A DNA stretch of 64,000 nt. Source: JAEMQF01 sp963850525 (GTDB taxonomy: Bacteria; Pseudomonadota; Gammaproteobacteria; Burkholderiales; Burkholderiaceae_C). The stretch spans positions 310,001 to 374,000 of the forward strand of contig CAWKLQ010000012.1 of assembly GCA_963850525.1 (NCBI GenBank), given 5' to 3'. A program made the position numbers and the translations under genes. The notes under the pieces are model-generated. The model saw only the letters and a list, made by a program, of their open reading frames with translations, was not told the DNA's origin and made no database searches. This document shows positions 1-7,575 of this stretch, one piece after another; the stretch's first letter is position 1; each line of letters starts with the position of its first letter.

Positions 1-1
1 T

Positions 2-742
2 TCGGCACTCGTGCTCGCCGTGGCGGTGGATGCGCTGGGCGCGCAGCAGGTGCGCGCGGTCATGATGCCTTCGCCCTATACGGCGGACATTTCCTGGATC
101 GACGCGCGCGACATGGCGCAGCGCCTCAAAGTGCGCTACGACGAGATTTCCATCGTGCCGATGCTCGATGCATTTCGCGCGAGCCTGGCGCACGAATTTG
201 CCGGGCTTGCCGAAGACGCGACCGAAGAGAACATCCAGGCGCGCGTGCGCGGCACGCTGCTGATGGCCTTGTCGAACAAGTTCGGCACGATCGTGCTGAC
301 CACGGGCAACAAGAGCGAAATGGCGACGGGCTATTGCACCTTGTACGGCGATATGGCGGGAGGCTTCGCCGTCATCAAGGACGTGGCCAAGACGCTCGTG
401 TACCGACTCGCCGCATGGCGCAATGCGCAGGGCGCCGAGGTGATTCCGCAACGCATCATCACGCGCCCGCCATCCGCCGAGTTGCGTCCCGATCAGACCG
501 ACCAGGACAGCCTGCCGCCGTACGAAGTGTTGGATGCGATTCTGCAGCGCTACATGGAAGAGGACCAGGGCATCGCGCAAATCGTCGCTGCAGGGTTTGC
601 GCAGGCGGATGTGGAGCGCGTCACGCGCCTCATCAAACTCAACGAGTACAAGCGGCGTCAGTCGCCGGTGGGTATACGCGTCACGCACCGCGCTTTCGGG
701 CGCGATTGGCGCTATCCGATCACGTCGAAATTCCGCGCGTAA
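2..742 (+). CDS. nadE: NAD+ synthetase, C-terminal part (cut by window edge)
   Basis: This is the C-terminal part of the glutamine-dependent or ammonia-dependent NAD+ synthetase, which amidates nicotinic acid adenine dinucleotide to NAD+ in the cytosol. The reading frame is open from the first bases, and its first residues (SALVLAVAVDALG) match the segment just after the ATP-binding SGGxDS loop. The conserved LxTGNKSExxxGYxTxYGD stretch lies near bases 296-353, and an R-ITRPPSAELRPDQTDQDSLPPY block follows in two pieces near 460-525. The N-terminal nitrilase domain expected of the glutamine-dependent form would lie outside the window. The gene ends 35 bases before glnB, on the same strand, so the two may be cotranscribed. 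Truncation is due to the window edge, not a mutation. Confidence 0.93.
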   Translation, partial: SALVLAVAVDALGAQQVRAVMMPSPYTADISWIDARDMAQRLKVRYDEISIVPMLDAFRASLAHEFAGLAEDATEENIQARVRGTLLMALSNKFGTIVLTTGNKSEMATGYCTLYGDMAGGFAVIKDVAKTLVYRLAAWRNAQGAEVIPQRIITRPPSAELRPDQTDQDSLPPYEVLDAILQRYMEEDQGIAQIVAAGFAQADVERVTRLIKLNEYKRRQSPVGIRVTHRAFGRDWRYPITSKFRA

Positions 743-777
743 ACTATTTCGATTCCTGCACCCCAGCGAGCCGCCCC

Positions 778-1116
778 ATGAAACAAATCACCGCGATCGT
801 CAAACCGTTCAAGTTGGAAGAGGTGCGCGAGGCCATGGCCGAAGTCGGCGTCACGGGGTTGACGGTGACGGAAGTGAAAGGCTTCGGGCGCCAGAAAGGC
901 CACACCGAGCTCTACCGCGGTGCCGAGTACGTGGTCGATTTCCTGCCCAAGGTGAAGGTGGAAGTCGTCGTCAAGGACGGGGATCTCGAGCGCTGCATCG
1001 AGGCGATCGTCAAGGCGGCGAAGACGGGCAAGATCGGCGACGGCAAGATCTTCGTGACGGCGGTCGAGCAGGTGGTGCGGATTCGCACCGGCGAGACCGA
1101 CGAAGACGCGGTCTGA
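778..1116 (+). CDS. glnB: Nitrogen regulatory protein P-II
   Basis: This encodes the trimeric P-II signal protein, which reports 2-oxoglutarate and ATP/ADP levels to the NtrB kinase and the adenylyltransferase of glutamine synthetase. The 112-residue length and start MKQITAIVKPFKLEEVREA are canonical. The T-loop contains Tyr51 (in RGAEYVVDF), the residue uridylylated by GlnD. The C-terminal IGDGKIFV signature of the family is present. A start at 778 is set by homology. It sits behind nadE, an arrangement common in Burkholderiales. A TAAACT hexamer at 740-745, overlapping the nadE stop, could be a -10 box for glnB, but no convincing -35 accompanies it. GlnB and GlnK cannot be told apart by sequence here; absence of an adjacent amtB favours GlnB. 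Confidence 0.96.
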   Translation: MKQITAIVKPFKLEEVREAMAEVGVTGLTVTEVKGFGRQKGHTELYRGAEYVVDFLPKVKVEVVVKDGDLERCIEAIVKAAKTGKIGDGKIFVTAVEQVVRIRTGETDEDAV

Positions 1117-1172
1117 GCCGGACACGCCCGAAAAAATTCAGGCTCTGAGCTTCGCCAGCCCGCGCCGGCGCA

Positions 1173-1757
1173 TCAAATATTGCGATAGTCGTCCGGCGCC
1201 GTGGCCAAGGGCAAACGCGCGCCGAGCGTGTCGAGCAGGCGCTGCGGATCGCTGTCGATTTCGAGCAACCCGTGTTGCAACGGCGTGACGAAGCCGTGGG
1301 TCTGTGCGTCACGCATCATCGAGACGAAGGCGTTGTAGTAGCCCTCGACATTCAGCAGGCCCAGAGGCTTGTCGTGGTAACCCAGCTGGCGCCACGACCA
1401 GACCTCGAACAATTCCTCGAAGGTGCCAATGCCTCCGGGCAGCGCAACAAATGCATCGGCGTGCTGCGCCATCATGAGCTTGCGTTCGTGCATCGTCTGC
1501 ACGACGTGCAATTGCGCCAGTCCGGTATGCCCGAGCTCGCGCTGCATCAGGCTTTGCGGGATGACGCCGATGACGTGCGCGCCTGCGGCCAGGGCAGCGT
1601 CGGCGACGACGCCCATCAAGCCCGACCGACCGCCTCCGTACACCATGTTCCAGCCGCGGCGCCCGATTTCGGTACCGACGCGACTTGCCGCTTGCGCGAA
1701 TGCCGGCAGATCGCCGAGCCGCGAGCCGCAGTAGACGCACAAGGTCGGTCCGGGCAT
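1173..1757 (-). CDS. LOG family protein (TIGR00730; nucleoside 5'-monophosphate phosphoribohydrolase type)
   Basis: The 194-residue product belongs to the LOG/TIGR00730 family, once annotated as lysine decarboxylase. Characterised members hydrolyse cytokinin ribotides or other nucleoside 5'-monophosphates to base and ribose phosphate. The family signature PGGIGTFEEL is present in mid-protein, together with the upstream GGGRSGLMG segment that binds the phosphate. It is the last gene of a minus-strand run, 10 bases after dgkA. The physiological substrate cannot be read from the sequence. It converges on glnB, and no clear terminator is visible between the two. Confidence 0.9.
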   Translation of the reverse strand: MPGPTLCVYCGSRLGDLPAFAQAASRVGTEIGRRGWNMVYGGGRSGLMGVVADAALAAGAHVIGVIPQSLMQRELGHTGLAQLHVVQTMHERKLMMAQHADAFVALPGGIGTFEELFEVWSWRQLGYHDKPLGLLNVEGYYNAFVSMMRDAQTHGFVTPLQHGLLEIDSDPQRLLDTLGARLPLATAPDDYRNI

Positions 1758-1767
1758 TGCCGACGTG

Positions 1768-2148
1768 TCAGGAAGCGAAGCGGGCCCAGAGCGCAGCGCC
1801 CCAGACGCCTGCGCACAGCAGCAGTGAAAGCATGACGGCGGCGCTGCCGAAGTCTTTCGCGGCCTTGGACAAATCGTGCAGGTCCATGGAGATGCGGTCG
1901 ACGGCGGCTTCGATGCCGGAATTGAGCAATTCGACGATCAGCACGAGCACGACAGTCCCACTCAACAGCGCAACTTCAATCCAGCCACGCCCGAACCAAA
2001 ACGCGCAGGGCAGCAAGACGACCGCCAGCCAGAACTCCTGGCGAAACGCGCTCTCGCCACGATACGCGGCGCGCAGGCCGGCGATGGAGTAGCCGGCAGC
2101 GTGCACGACGCGCGACAGGCCGGTTCGTCCCTTGTGCGGGTTACTCAT
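1768..2148 (-). CDS. dgkA: Diacylglycerol kinase
   Basis: This is a small (126-residue) integral membrane kinase that phosphorylates diacylglycerol, recycling the lipid released by periplasmic glucan or LPS modification. The family core VELLNSGIEAAVDRISMDLHD (split here as VELLNSGIEA and AVDRI) contains the catalytic Glu and the metal-binding residues. Three hydrophobic segments can be seen at roughly residues 37-52, 57-72 and 100-120, the usual topology. It follows the RDD gene by 28 bases and precedes the LOG gene by 10, so it is probably part of the sigma-factor transcript. Confidence 0.94.
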   Translation of the reverse strand: MSNPHKGRTGLSRVVHAAGYSIAGLRAAYRGESAFRQEFWLAVVLLPCAFWFGRGWIEVALLSGTVVLVLIVELLNSGIEAAVDRISMDLHDLSKAAKDFGSAAVMLSLLLCAGVWGAALWARFAS

Positions 2149-2176
2149 GGGCCCGCATTGTGCCGCGGGCTAAGCC

Positions 2177-2716
2177 TCATGCCTGCGCCGCGGCGCGCTG
2201 GCGGGGTGCCGGCGAATGGGAGACGAGTCGGGTGCCGCACAAGGCGTCGTGCAGAAACTGCCGGTCCGCCCGGGCAAACGTCGCGGCGGCGTAAATCAGC
2301 ACGCCTGCGCCGATGCTGGAAATCACAAGCCAAAGCTGCGACGTCCCGGACCCCCAGGCGACGAGCAATGCCGGCAAGAACCACAGCCACGAGAGCACAT
2401 AGCGCGCCAGGGCACGCGCCTGCGACAGCTCGCCCCCGTCAATCGTCACGAGCCGAATCCGCCATGTCTTCATCGCGAGGGTCTGGCCGCCGTGCGTCCA
2501 GAACCAGACGAAGTAGACGCCCAGAACAGCGCAAAGATAAATTTGCAGCGTCGCGCGATTCACGAGCGCGTGGCGTTGCTGGGCCAGGCTTGAAAACAGG
2601 TAGGCAGCGATCATGACGACGCCAAACAGCAGAACGCCTTCGTAGGTGAAGCACGCCAGGCGACGGCGCAAGCTGGGCGTGGTTGCGCGAAGCGCGGCTG
2701 ACGCGGTAGCGCTCAC
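2177..2716 (-). CDS. RDD family membrane protein
   Basis: This is a 179-residue membrane protein of the RDD family (about three transmembrane segments, named for Arg-Asp-Asp residues). Hydrophobic stretches are seen after LACFTYEGVLLFGVVMIAAY, around LQIYLCAVLGVYFVWFW, and around YVLSWLWFLPALLVAW. The TLAMKTWRIRLV segment and the C-terminal DRQFLHDALCGTRLV are typical of the family. The frame stays open upstream to 3100, but the GTG at 2716 overlaps the stop of the DUF3106 gene by four bases (GTGA), which argues for translational coupling and fixes the likely start. Function of the family is mostly unknown; some members are proposed transporters or antiporters. Confidence 0.82.
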   Translation of the reverse strand: MSATASAALRATTPSLRRRLACFTYEGVLLFGVVMIAAYLFSSLAQQRHALVNRATLQIYLCAVLGVYFVWFWTHGGQTLAMKTWRIRLVTIDGGELSQARALARYVLSWLWFLPALLVAWGSGTSQLWLVISSIGAGVLIYAAATFARADRQFLHDALCGTRLVSHSPAPRQRAAAQA

Positions 2717-3507
2717 GGCTGGCGCATCGGCTCCGATGCGGAACTCGAGCGGACCGCCGCGCCCTGCGGGCCGCGCTTGGGCAAGAGCGTCGTCTTGTCG
2801 ACAAAACCGGGGCTCGCCGCGATCTTGGGCAGACCCGTTTGTTGGTGGGCCGGTGGCGAAGCGCGCTTGGCGATGCTCGTTGTCGTCGCCCCCGGCTGGG
2901 CTTGCATGGCGGCCGAGTTGGTGATGGGCGTCGGTCGGGCCGAGAAGGCCGGGTTGGGAACGATATTCGACTTCACTTGGGATGGCACGGTCTTGGCGTT
3001 GGCGTGATCCGGGCTCTGCCGATTCGCGCTGGAGGGTGCGGCGGCTTGATTGGCGAGCTTGCGCTTCTGCTCGGGCGGCAAGGCCTGGTACGCCTCCCAC
3101 TGTGCCGGGCGGTCCTGGGGTGCGACGCGCTTTGCGGCTTCAAACTGTTGACGAGTGGTACCGCGCTCTGCCGGACTGAGCCTGGCCCAGTCGGCCATGC
3201 GTTCTTGCACTCGGGCCTGTTCCTGCGGCTGCATCGAGGGGTACTTTTGTGCGATCGCCAACCACTTCTTCTTGCGCTCAGCGTCAATCGCTTGCCACTC
3301 GCGTTCGAGCGGCTTGAGTGCTTGGCGCTGCGCAGGGTTCAATTCTTGCCAGCGCGGCCCGGCCTCTGCGGGCTTGGGGGCGGCCTGCACCCGTGCGGTG
3401 GTCTGGCCCTGAACCGGAGGGGCGGCAAGGAGAAGGCAAGCGGCGAGCAAGGCGCCTGAGGCAAACCAAAGTGCAAGCGCCTGGGATCGGGCGAAACCTA
3501 TCGACAT
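2713..3507 (-). CDS. DUF3106 family exported protein
   Basis: This is a 264-residue protein of unknown function. A clear signal peptide (about residues 1-34, ending APPVQGQ) directs it to the periplasm. The mature part begins with the Trp-rich DUF3106 pattern: WQELNPAQRQALKPL, then repeated W-x-LSPAER-like units (residues about 50-150), resembling periplasmic stress sensors rich in short helices. The last 110 residues are low-complexity Ser/Ala/Pro. An in-frame extension to 3615 exists, but the ATG at 3507 directly precedes the signal peptide. It lies 19 bases after DUF3619 and overlaps the RDD gene, so it belongs to the sigma-factor operon. A role in envelope sensing is only inference. Confidence 0.8.
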   Translation of the reverse strand: MSIGFARSQALALWFASGALLAACLLLAAPPVQGQTTARVQAAPKPAEAGPRWQELNPAQRQALKPLEREWQAIDAERKKKWLAIAQKYPSMQPQEQARVQERMADWARLSPAERGTTRQQFEAAKRVAPQDRPAQWEAYQALPPEQKRKLANQAAAPSSANRQSPDHANAKTVPSQVKSNIVPNPAFSARPTPITNSAAMQAQPGATTTSIAKRASPPAHQQTGLPKIAASPGFVDKTTLLPKRGPQGAAVRSSSASEPMRQP

Positions 3508-3526
3508 GTGCACAGCGCGGACCGCT

Positions 3527-3961
3527 TCAATCTTTGGGCAATTTGAGAAACTCCAGGAAACCCGCGTCACTGTAGGCTCTCGGTGGCAAAGCGTCGGCCA
3601 ACAAGTCCGCGTCAATTTCCGCGGCGACCGAAATCTGCGATTCCGTCTGAGCGCTCTGGATGAGCATGAGGCCGCCCACCAGCGCGATCAAGGGAAGCAG
3701 CGACACCAGTTTCACGCCCCAGCCTCGGCCAAAACCACCGAGCAGCAAGGTCCCGTTGGAGGACGCGACCACTGCAGGAGCCGCGGCGCTGGCCGCGCGC
3801 ACGGCGTGCACGCGCTGCAACGCAGTCTCGCGCGCGAAGCGCAAGCGCTCGTTGATTTCGGGGGGGAGGTCCTCGGTGCTTTGACTTAACCGCGCCGTCA
3901 GGCGCAGCGCGAACTGCGACTGGGCGGATGCCAACGCCGAAAACAGTTCCGAGGAGTTCAT
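3527..3961 (-). CDS. DUF3619 family single-pass membrane protein
   Basis: This 144-residue protein is found in Burkholderiales immediately after an ECF-like sigma factor gene. The first 70 residues are cytosolic-looking and include INERLRFARETALQRV. One transmembrane segment is visible around residues 88-106 (SLLPLIALVGGLMLI), leaving a short C-terminal tail with an acidic AAEIDADLLAD motif. The start ATG at 3961 lies five bases after the sigma-factor stop. Size, position and topology resemble a transmembrane anti-sigma factor, but no recognised anti-sigma domain (ZAS, RseA) can be seen, so that role is a hypothesis. Confidence 0.8.
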   Translation of the reverse strand: MNSSELFSALASAQSQFALRLTARLSQSTEDLPPEINERLRFARETALQRVHAVRAASAAAPAVVASSNGTLLLGGFGRGWGVKLVSLLPLIALVGGLMLIQSAQTESQISVAAEIDADLLADALPPRAYSDAGFLEFLKLPKD

Positions 3962-3966
3962 GGTTT

Positions 3967-4542
3967 TCACAGTCCGATTCCCTTTGCCTTGAGCGCTTTG
4001 GCCAATGCGTGCACCGCCCGCGAACAGTGAGTTTTGACACTGCCCTGCGAGCAACCCATGGCGATGGCGGTTTCTGCGACGTCAAGTTCCTCCCAGTAAC
4101 GCAGCAGGAAGGCCTCGCGTTGACGTTGCGGCAGTTCGGCCACCTCGGCGTCGATCGCTTTGAGGATTTGTGCCCGAGACAATGAGTCGGCGGCACTTTC
4201 AAACTCTTCGCGGCCATCCAGGTCCAGGGCTTCCAGTGATTCGAGGATGTCGAAATCTTCGCCGTCGTCGCCCGGGCCCGAGAACTCGGAGAAGTTCTTG
4301 AAAACCGCATTTCGCACCTTCTGCCGCCGAAACCAGTCCATTGTCGCGTTTGACAGCATGCGCTGGAAGATCAGGGGCAGCTCTGCGGCGGGCCGATCGG
4401 CGTAGCTCTGGGCCAGCCGAATCATCGTGTCCTGCACGATGTCGAGCGCTGCGTCGTCGTCGCGAACGGCGTAGACCGCACGCTTGAAGGCGCGCTTTTC
4501 GACGCTCTTGAGGAAATCGGAAAGTTCTTTGTCGGATGCCAA
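3967..4542 (-). CDS. ECF-like RNA polymerase sigma factor
   Basis: This 191-residue sigma-70 family factor directs RNA polymerase to a small regulon. Region 2 is seen in DDAALDIVQDTMIRLAQSY followed by PLIFQRMLSNATMDWFRRQK. Region 4 is seen in ELPQRQREAFLLRYWEELD and the helix-turn-helix VAETAIAMGCSQGSVKTHCS. I chose the TTG at 4542, giving LASDKELSDFLKSV, because homologues start there. The longer frame to 4665 borrows its GTG from the inserted group II intron (5' end 4657), so it cannot be ancestral. A GATAAT hexamer on the minus strand at 4583-4588 is a possible -10 box. It heads a six-gene run with DUF3619, DUF3106, RDD, dgkA and the LOG gene. Confidence 0.85.
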   Translation of the reverse strand: MASDKELSDFLKSVEKRAFKRAVYAVRDDDAALDIVQDTMIRLAQSYADRPAAELPLIFQRMLSNATMDWFRRQKVRNAVFKNFSEFSGPGDDGEDFDILESLEALDLDGREEFESAADSLSRAQILKAIDAEVAELPQRQREAFLLRYWEELDVAETAIAMGCSQGSVKTHCSRAVHALAKALKAKGIGL

Positions 4543-4582
4543 GGGCGGCGCGCCTCGGGCCTCGGCCCTGAAAACGGGCGCG

Positions 4583-4656
4583 ATTATCTCACTGCGTCGT
4601 GCGACCGTGCGCAGCGCGCTGAGCGAGCTGCGACCGATGCCATAATGCTGCTTCGC
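4583..4656. promoter_or_regulatory. Divergent promoter region of the sigma-factor and ilv operons
   Basis: Two outward-facing candidate -10 boxes lie here: GATAAT on the minus strand at 4588-4583, for the sigma-factor gene, and CATAAT on the plus strand at 4641-4646, for ilv. A -35-like CTGAGC lies at 4619-4624 with a 16-base spacer to the ilv box, and no convincing -35 was found for the sigma gene. If the plus-strand box is used, transcription would start near 4653, four bases before the intron. Confidence 0.4.
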
Positions 4657-5600
4657 GTGCGACACGTGGTGTCGCTCTCCCTAGCTGCGGGGTTACGCAG
4701 CCCAAGTAGGTCGAGACCTCGGTTTTGACCGCTGGCTGAGATGCCAGTCGGAGAACATCTGCGCAGTCAAAGCGGATGCCGTGACGGGAAGCCTCGAAGA
4801 GTTTTCTTCGAGCGTGGACCGTGACAGAGTCGTGTGCTTGGGCCACCGCCAACAGCGGTAGCTGCACATCGTCGGGAGACGACTTCGACTTCTCCCGTAG
4901 AGCGATCAAGCCTCTGAGCGTCTTGTCAGATTTGGCGTAAGCCGAGCTTTGACCTGTTGTGCGACCAACAGTCGCCTAGGACGGCATGCATGGCTGGCAA
5001 CGGCTGTGTGTGAAGCCCGTCCAACAACGTCTCCCACCTCGGTGGCATGCATCGACCCGCGAGGGCGTACATGGACTCTGCCAGCAGGACGGCGGACGAG
5101 AGGCCAGGCGAATTCCGTATGGGTAACGTAGGTGAACCGTCGTTCGAACCCGGGTAAGCATTGAGTGGCCAAACCTGCTGTCAGGCCATAGCCAAACGGC
5201 ACGCTACCAGGATGCTCCCATGCGAGGCTGGAGCACGTCGCTATGCGCGTAGCCCCGGGATAGACGGACCCTAACCGGATAGACATCGCGGATCACCACT
5301 GCGCTGTCGGCGATCAGAGGAACGTGGTAAGCCCCACCATCCGCCCGGGCACTTCGGTGCACGGGCAGGGAAGCCGCAAGGCGACCTGTCGGGTGAGGGG
5401 GTATGGGATCGTGGAAAAAGCGAATGCCCGGCTGTAATCGCTGGGATAGGGGCCTCAACATTGCCCCGCTGCGAAAGCAGGCCTACTTCCACTTGGTGCA
5501 ACCGTCGTTAGCCGGTTGCTGAGTTCTAACACCCCGAGGGGACGCTCGATCCCCTCCGGGGGCGAAGTGCGTCCTCGATGGGTCAACCAACGAGGAAAGC

Positions 5601-7301
5601 ATGGAAGAAATCATCGAATCCGATGGTTCTGCGTCTTCGCACAGGCTGGACGGCTGGCACGCCATCGATTGGCGTCGCGTCGATCAGCAGGTGAGAACGA
5701 TGCAGATGCGGATAGCGAAGGCAACGCAGGAAGGCGATTGGCGCAGGGCGAAGGCCCTGCAACGGTCGCTGACCCGCTCGTTCACCGCCAGGGCACTGGC
5801 GGTACGTCGAGTGACAGAAAACCAAGGCAAGCGGACGGCAGGCGTCGACCGCGAGCTGTGGGATACGCCGACCTGCAAATGGACGGCTGTCAGCACGTTG
5901 AAGCAGCAACGAGGTTACCGGCCCGCGCCGTTACGGCGGGTCTACATCCCCAAGGCGAATGGCAAGGAACGCCCGCTGGGTATTCCGACGATGAAGGACC
6001 GGGCGATGCAGGCTCTCCACCTGCTGAGTCTGGAGCCCGTCGTGGAGTCGCAGAGCGACCCGAACAGCTACGGCTTTCGGCGCAATCGCTCGACGGCCGA
6101 TGCCATGAGCCAGTTGTTCGGCTGCCTCGCCCGTAAGGTTTCGGCCGAATGGGTGTTGGAAGCGGACATTGAGGGCTGCTTCGACCACATCAACCACGAG
6201 TGGCTGGTGCAAAACGTCCACATGGACCGGCGCATCGTGCACCAGTGGTTGAAGGCAGGAGTGGTCTACAACGGCCAGCTGACGGCAACGGAAGCAGGCA
6301 CGCCGCAAGGCGGCATCATCTCGCCAACCCTGGCGAACATGGCATTGAACGGACTGGAATCGGGCCTGTTGGCGCATCTCGGTGCGACGCTGGGCAAGAC
6401 AAAGGTCCAGAAGCTCAAAGTCAATGTGGTCCGGTACGCCGATGACTTCGTAGTCACGGGAGCGTCGAAAGACTTCCTGGACATCGAGGTACGGCCATGG
6501 GTGGAAGCGTTCCTCGCACAACGAGGGCTGCGACTGTCTCCGGCGAAGACGCGAGTTACGCACATTGACGATGGGTTCGATTTCCTCGGCTGGAATTTCC
6601 GGAAGTACTCGGGGACTCTGCTGATCAAGCCGAGCAAGAAGAACGTGCAAGCGTTCTACGGCAAGGTGAAGGAGGTCGTGATGTCGCACCAGATGGTGAA
6701 ACAGGCGGAGCTCATACAGCTGCTGAATCCGGTCTTGCGAGGCTGGGCTCAGTACCACCATCCGGTGGTCGCCAAGGAGACGTTCAGCAGACTCGACTCG
6801 CTACTGTGGTGGCGGTTGACGCGCTGGGCACGTCGCAGACATCCGACGAAAAGCCCGAAGTGGGTGACTGAGAAGTATTGGTCAACCATCGACGGCAGGT
6901 CGGAGTTCGCAGTCAGGACTCCGACCGAAGACGGCACGCCGAAATGGGTGCGGTTGTATCGGCTTGCCGATACGGAGATCGTGCGCCACCAGAAGGTCAA
7001 GGGGGAATACAACCCCTTCGATCCGAGGTGGGAGGCGTACGGCGAAGACTTGCGCGCGAAGCGTCTGCTGAAACGCATGGCGTATCGCAAGCAATGGGCG
7101 TCGCTGTTTCTGTCTCAGCACGGCAACTGCGCTCTATGTGGCGGCGTCCTCACGGACGAAACCGGCTGGCACGACCATCACCTGATTCCTCGGGTGGCGG
7201 GCGGGTCGGACGCGTTGTCGAACCGGGTGCTCCTGCACCCGGTGTGTCATGTCCAACTGCATGCCCTTGGATTGACGGTTGCGAAGCCGGCCTCAGACTG
7301 A
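5601..7301 (+). CDS. ltrA: Group II intron-encoded reverse transcriptase/maturase with HNH endonuclease
   Basis: This 566-residue protein assists intron splicing and copies intron RNA into DNA at the target. The reverse transcriptase domain spans about residues 85-330. It includes the fingers motif RRVYIPKANGKERPLGIP, EADIEGCFDHI with the first catalytic Asp, GTPQGGIISPTLANM, and YADD at residues 279-282, so the active site is intact. A maturase (domain X) region follows at about 350-430 (LIQLLNPVLRGWAQYH). The C-terminus carries an HNH nuclease: Cys510-x2-Cys513, DHHLIPRVAGGSD, and HPVCHVQLH. The start ATG at 5601 follows a GAGGAAAG ribosome site. No frameshift or internal stop is seen, so the element could be active. 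Class (chloroplast-like) is inferred from the HNH type only. Confidence 0.95.
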   Translation: MEEIIESDGSASSHRLDGWHAIDWRRVDQQVRTMQMRIAKATQEGDWRRAKALQRSLTRSFTARALAVRRVTENQGKRTAGVDRELWDTPTCKWTAVSTLKQQRGYRPAPLRRVYIPKANGKERPLGIPTMKDRAMQALHLLSLEPVVESQSDPNSYGFRRNRSTADAMSQLFGCLARKVSAEWVLEADIEGCFDHINHEWLVQNVHMDRRIVHQWLKAGVVYNGQLTATEAGTPQGGIISPTLANMALNGLESGLLAHLGATLGKTKVQKLKVNVVRYADDFVVTGASKDFLDIEVRPWVEAFLAQRGLRLSPAKTRVTHIDDGFDFLGWNFRKYSGTLLIKPSKKNVQAFYGKVKEVVMSHQMVKQAELIQLLNPVLRGWAQYHHPVVAKETFSRLDSLLWWRLTRWARRRHPTKSPKWVTEKYWSTIDGRSEFAVRTPTEDGTPKWVRLYRLADTEIVRHQKVKGEYNPFDPRWEAYGEDLRAKRLLKRMAYRKQWASLFLSQHGNCALCGGVLTDETGWHDHHLIPRVAGGSDALSNRVLLHPVCHVQLHALGLTVAKPASD

Positions 7302-7363
7302 GGTTTCGCGGCTCGCCGAGGCAGGGTAAACTTCGCCTCGGTTATCAGCTAAACGTTGTGCTT

Positions 7364-7397
7364 GAGCCGGATGCCTCGAAAGAGGCAAGTCCGGTTC
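7364..7397 (+). ncRNA. Group II intron domain V (catalytic core)
   Basis: The 34-base hairpin begins GAGCCGG and closes with CCGGTTC around a GAAA tetraloop. It contains the AGC catalytic triad at 7365-7367 and the usual two-base bulge. Its length and pairing match the bacterial consensus. It is the strongest single mark that the intron is complete at its 3' side. Confidence 0.93.
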
Positions 7398-7440
7398 TTC
7401 GGGGGGGATGGATCAGCAATGATCTGTCCCTACCCTCCAC

Positions 7441-7575
7441 AACACCGCGTCTGACACGGCCCCTCCACCACGGGGGAGCAACAAGGGTCAGGTGCACAGG
7501 CATCACACCCGCCTCACGAGGGCCGGGAGAGATGCACCGATGGTTTTTCGTTAGAGAAAATCACAGAGGTTAGAG
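7441..7575 (+). promoter_or_regulatory. ilv leader region (3' exon of the intron)
   Basis: This 135-base stretch is the rest of the ilv 5' untranslated region after the intron. It holds a possible hairpin around 7459-7483 (CCCC/GGGG arms), a 13-codon open frame (7532-7573) and the ilvI ribosome site AGAGG at 7565-7569. Nothing in it resembles a known riboswitch to me. Confidence 0.45.
7532..7573 (+). CDS. Candidate 13-residue upstream ORF of ilvI
   Basis: ATG at 7532 follows a GGGAGAG ribosome-site-like sequence and encodes MHRWFFVRENHRG, ending TAG at 7571-7573. The stop lies two bases before the ilvI ATG, and the ilvI ribosome site lies inside this ORF, so its translation would directly affect ilvI initiation. 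It has only one branched-chain codon (Val), so it is not a classical ilv attenuator peptide. Whether it is translated is unknown. Confidence 0.35.
   Translation: MHRWFFVRENHRG

Larger units (their letters stand above)
4657..7440 (+). mobile_element. Group II intron with reverse transcriptase ORF (about 2.8 kb)
   Basis: This is a full-length mobile ribozyme. The 5' end carries the group II consensus GTGCGAC at 4657. About 940 bases of structured RNA precede the ORF. A canonical 34-base domain V is at 7364-7397. A domain VI-like hairpin follows, with a bulged A at 7432 in CCCTACCC and a 3' end CCAC at 7440 (AY rule, branch A eight bases from the end). The ORF lies within domain IV. The element is inserted in the same orientation as ilvI. 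Ends were placed by consensus, so an error of one or two bases is possible. The HNH-bearing protein argues against the class C introns that target terminators. Confidence 0.9.

Noticed and set aside
11..742. nadE as a truncated pseudogene
   Set aside because: The frame is open to the first bases and cut by the window edge; no internal stop or frameshift is seen.
4657..5600. Small ORFs in the intron 5' region (for example 4906-5286 minus, 4949-5131 plus)
   Set aside because: This is structured ribozyme RNA (domains I-IV); the ORFs have no ribosome sites or homology.
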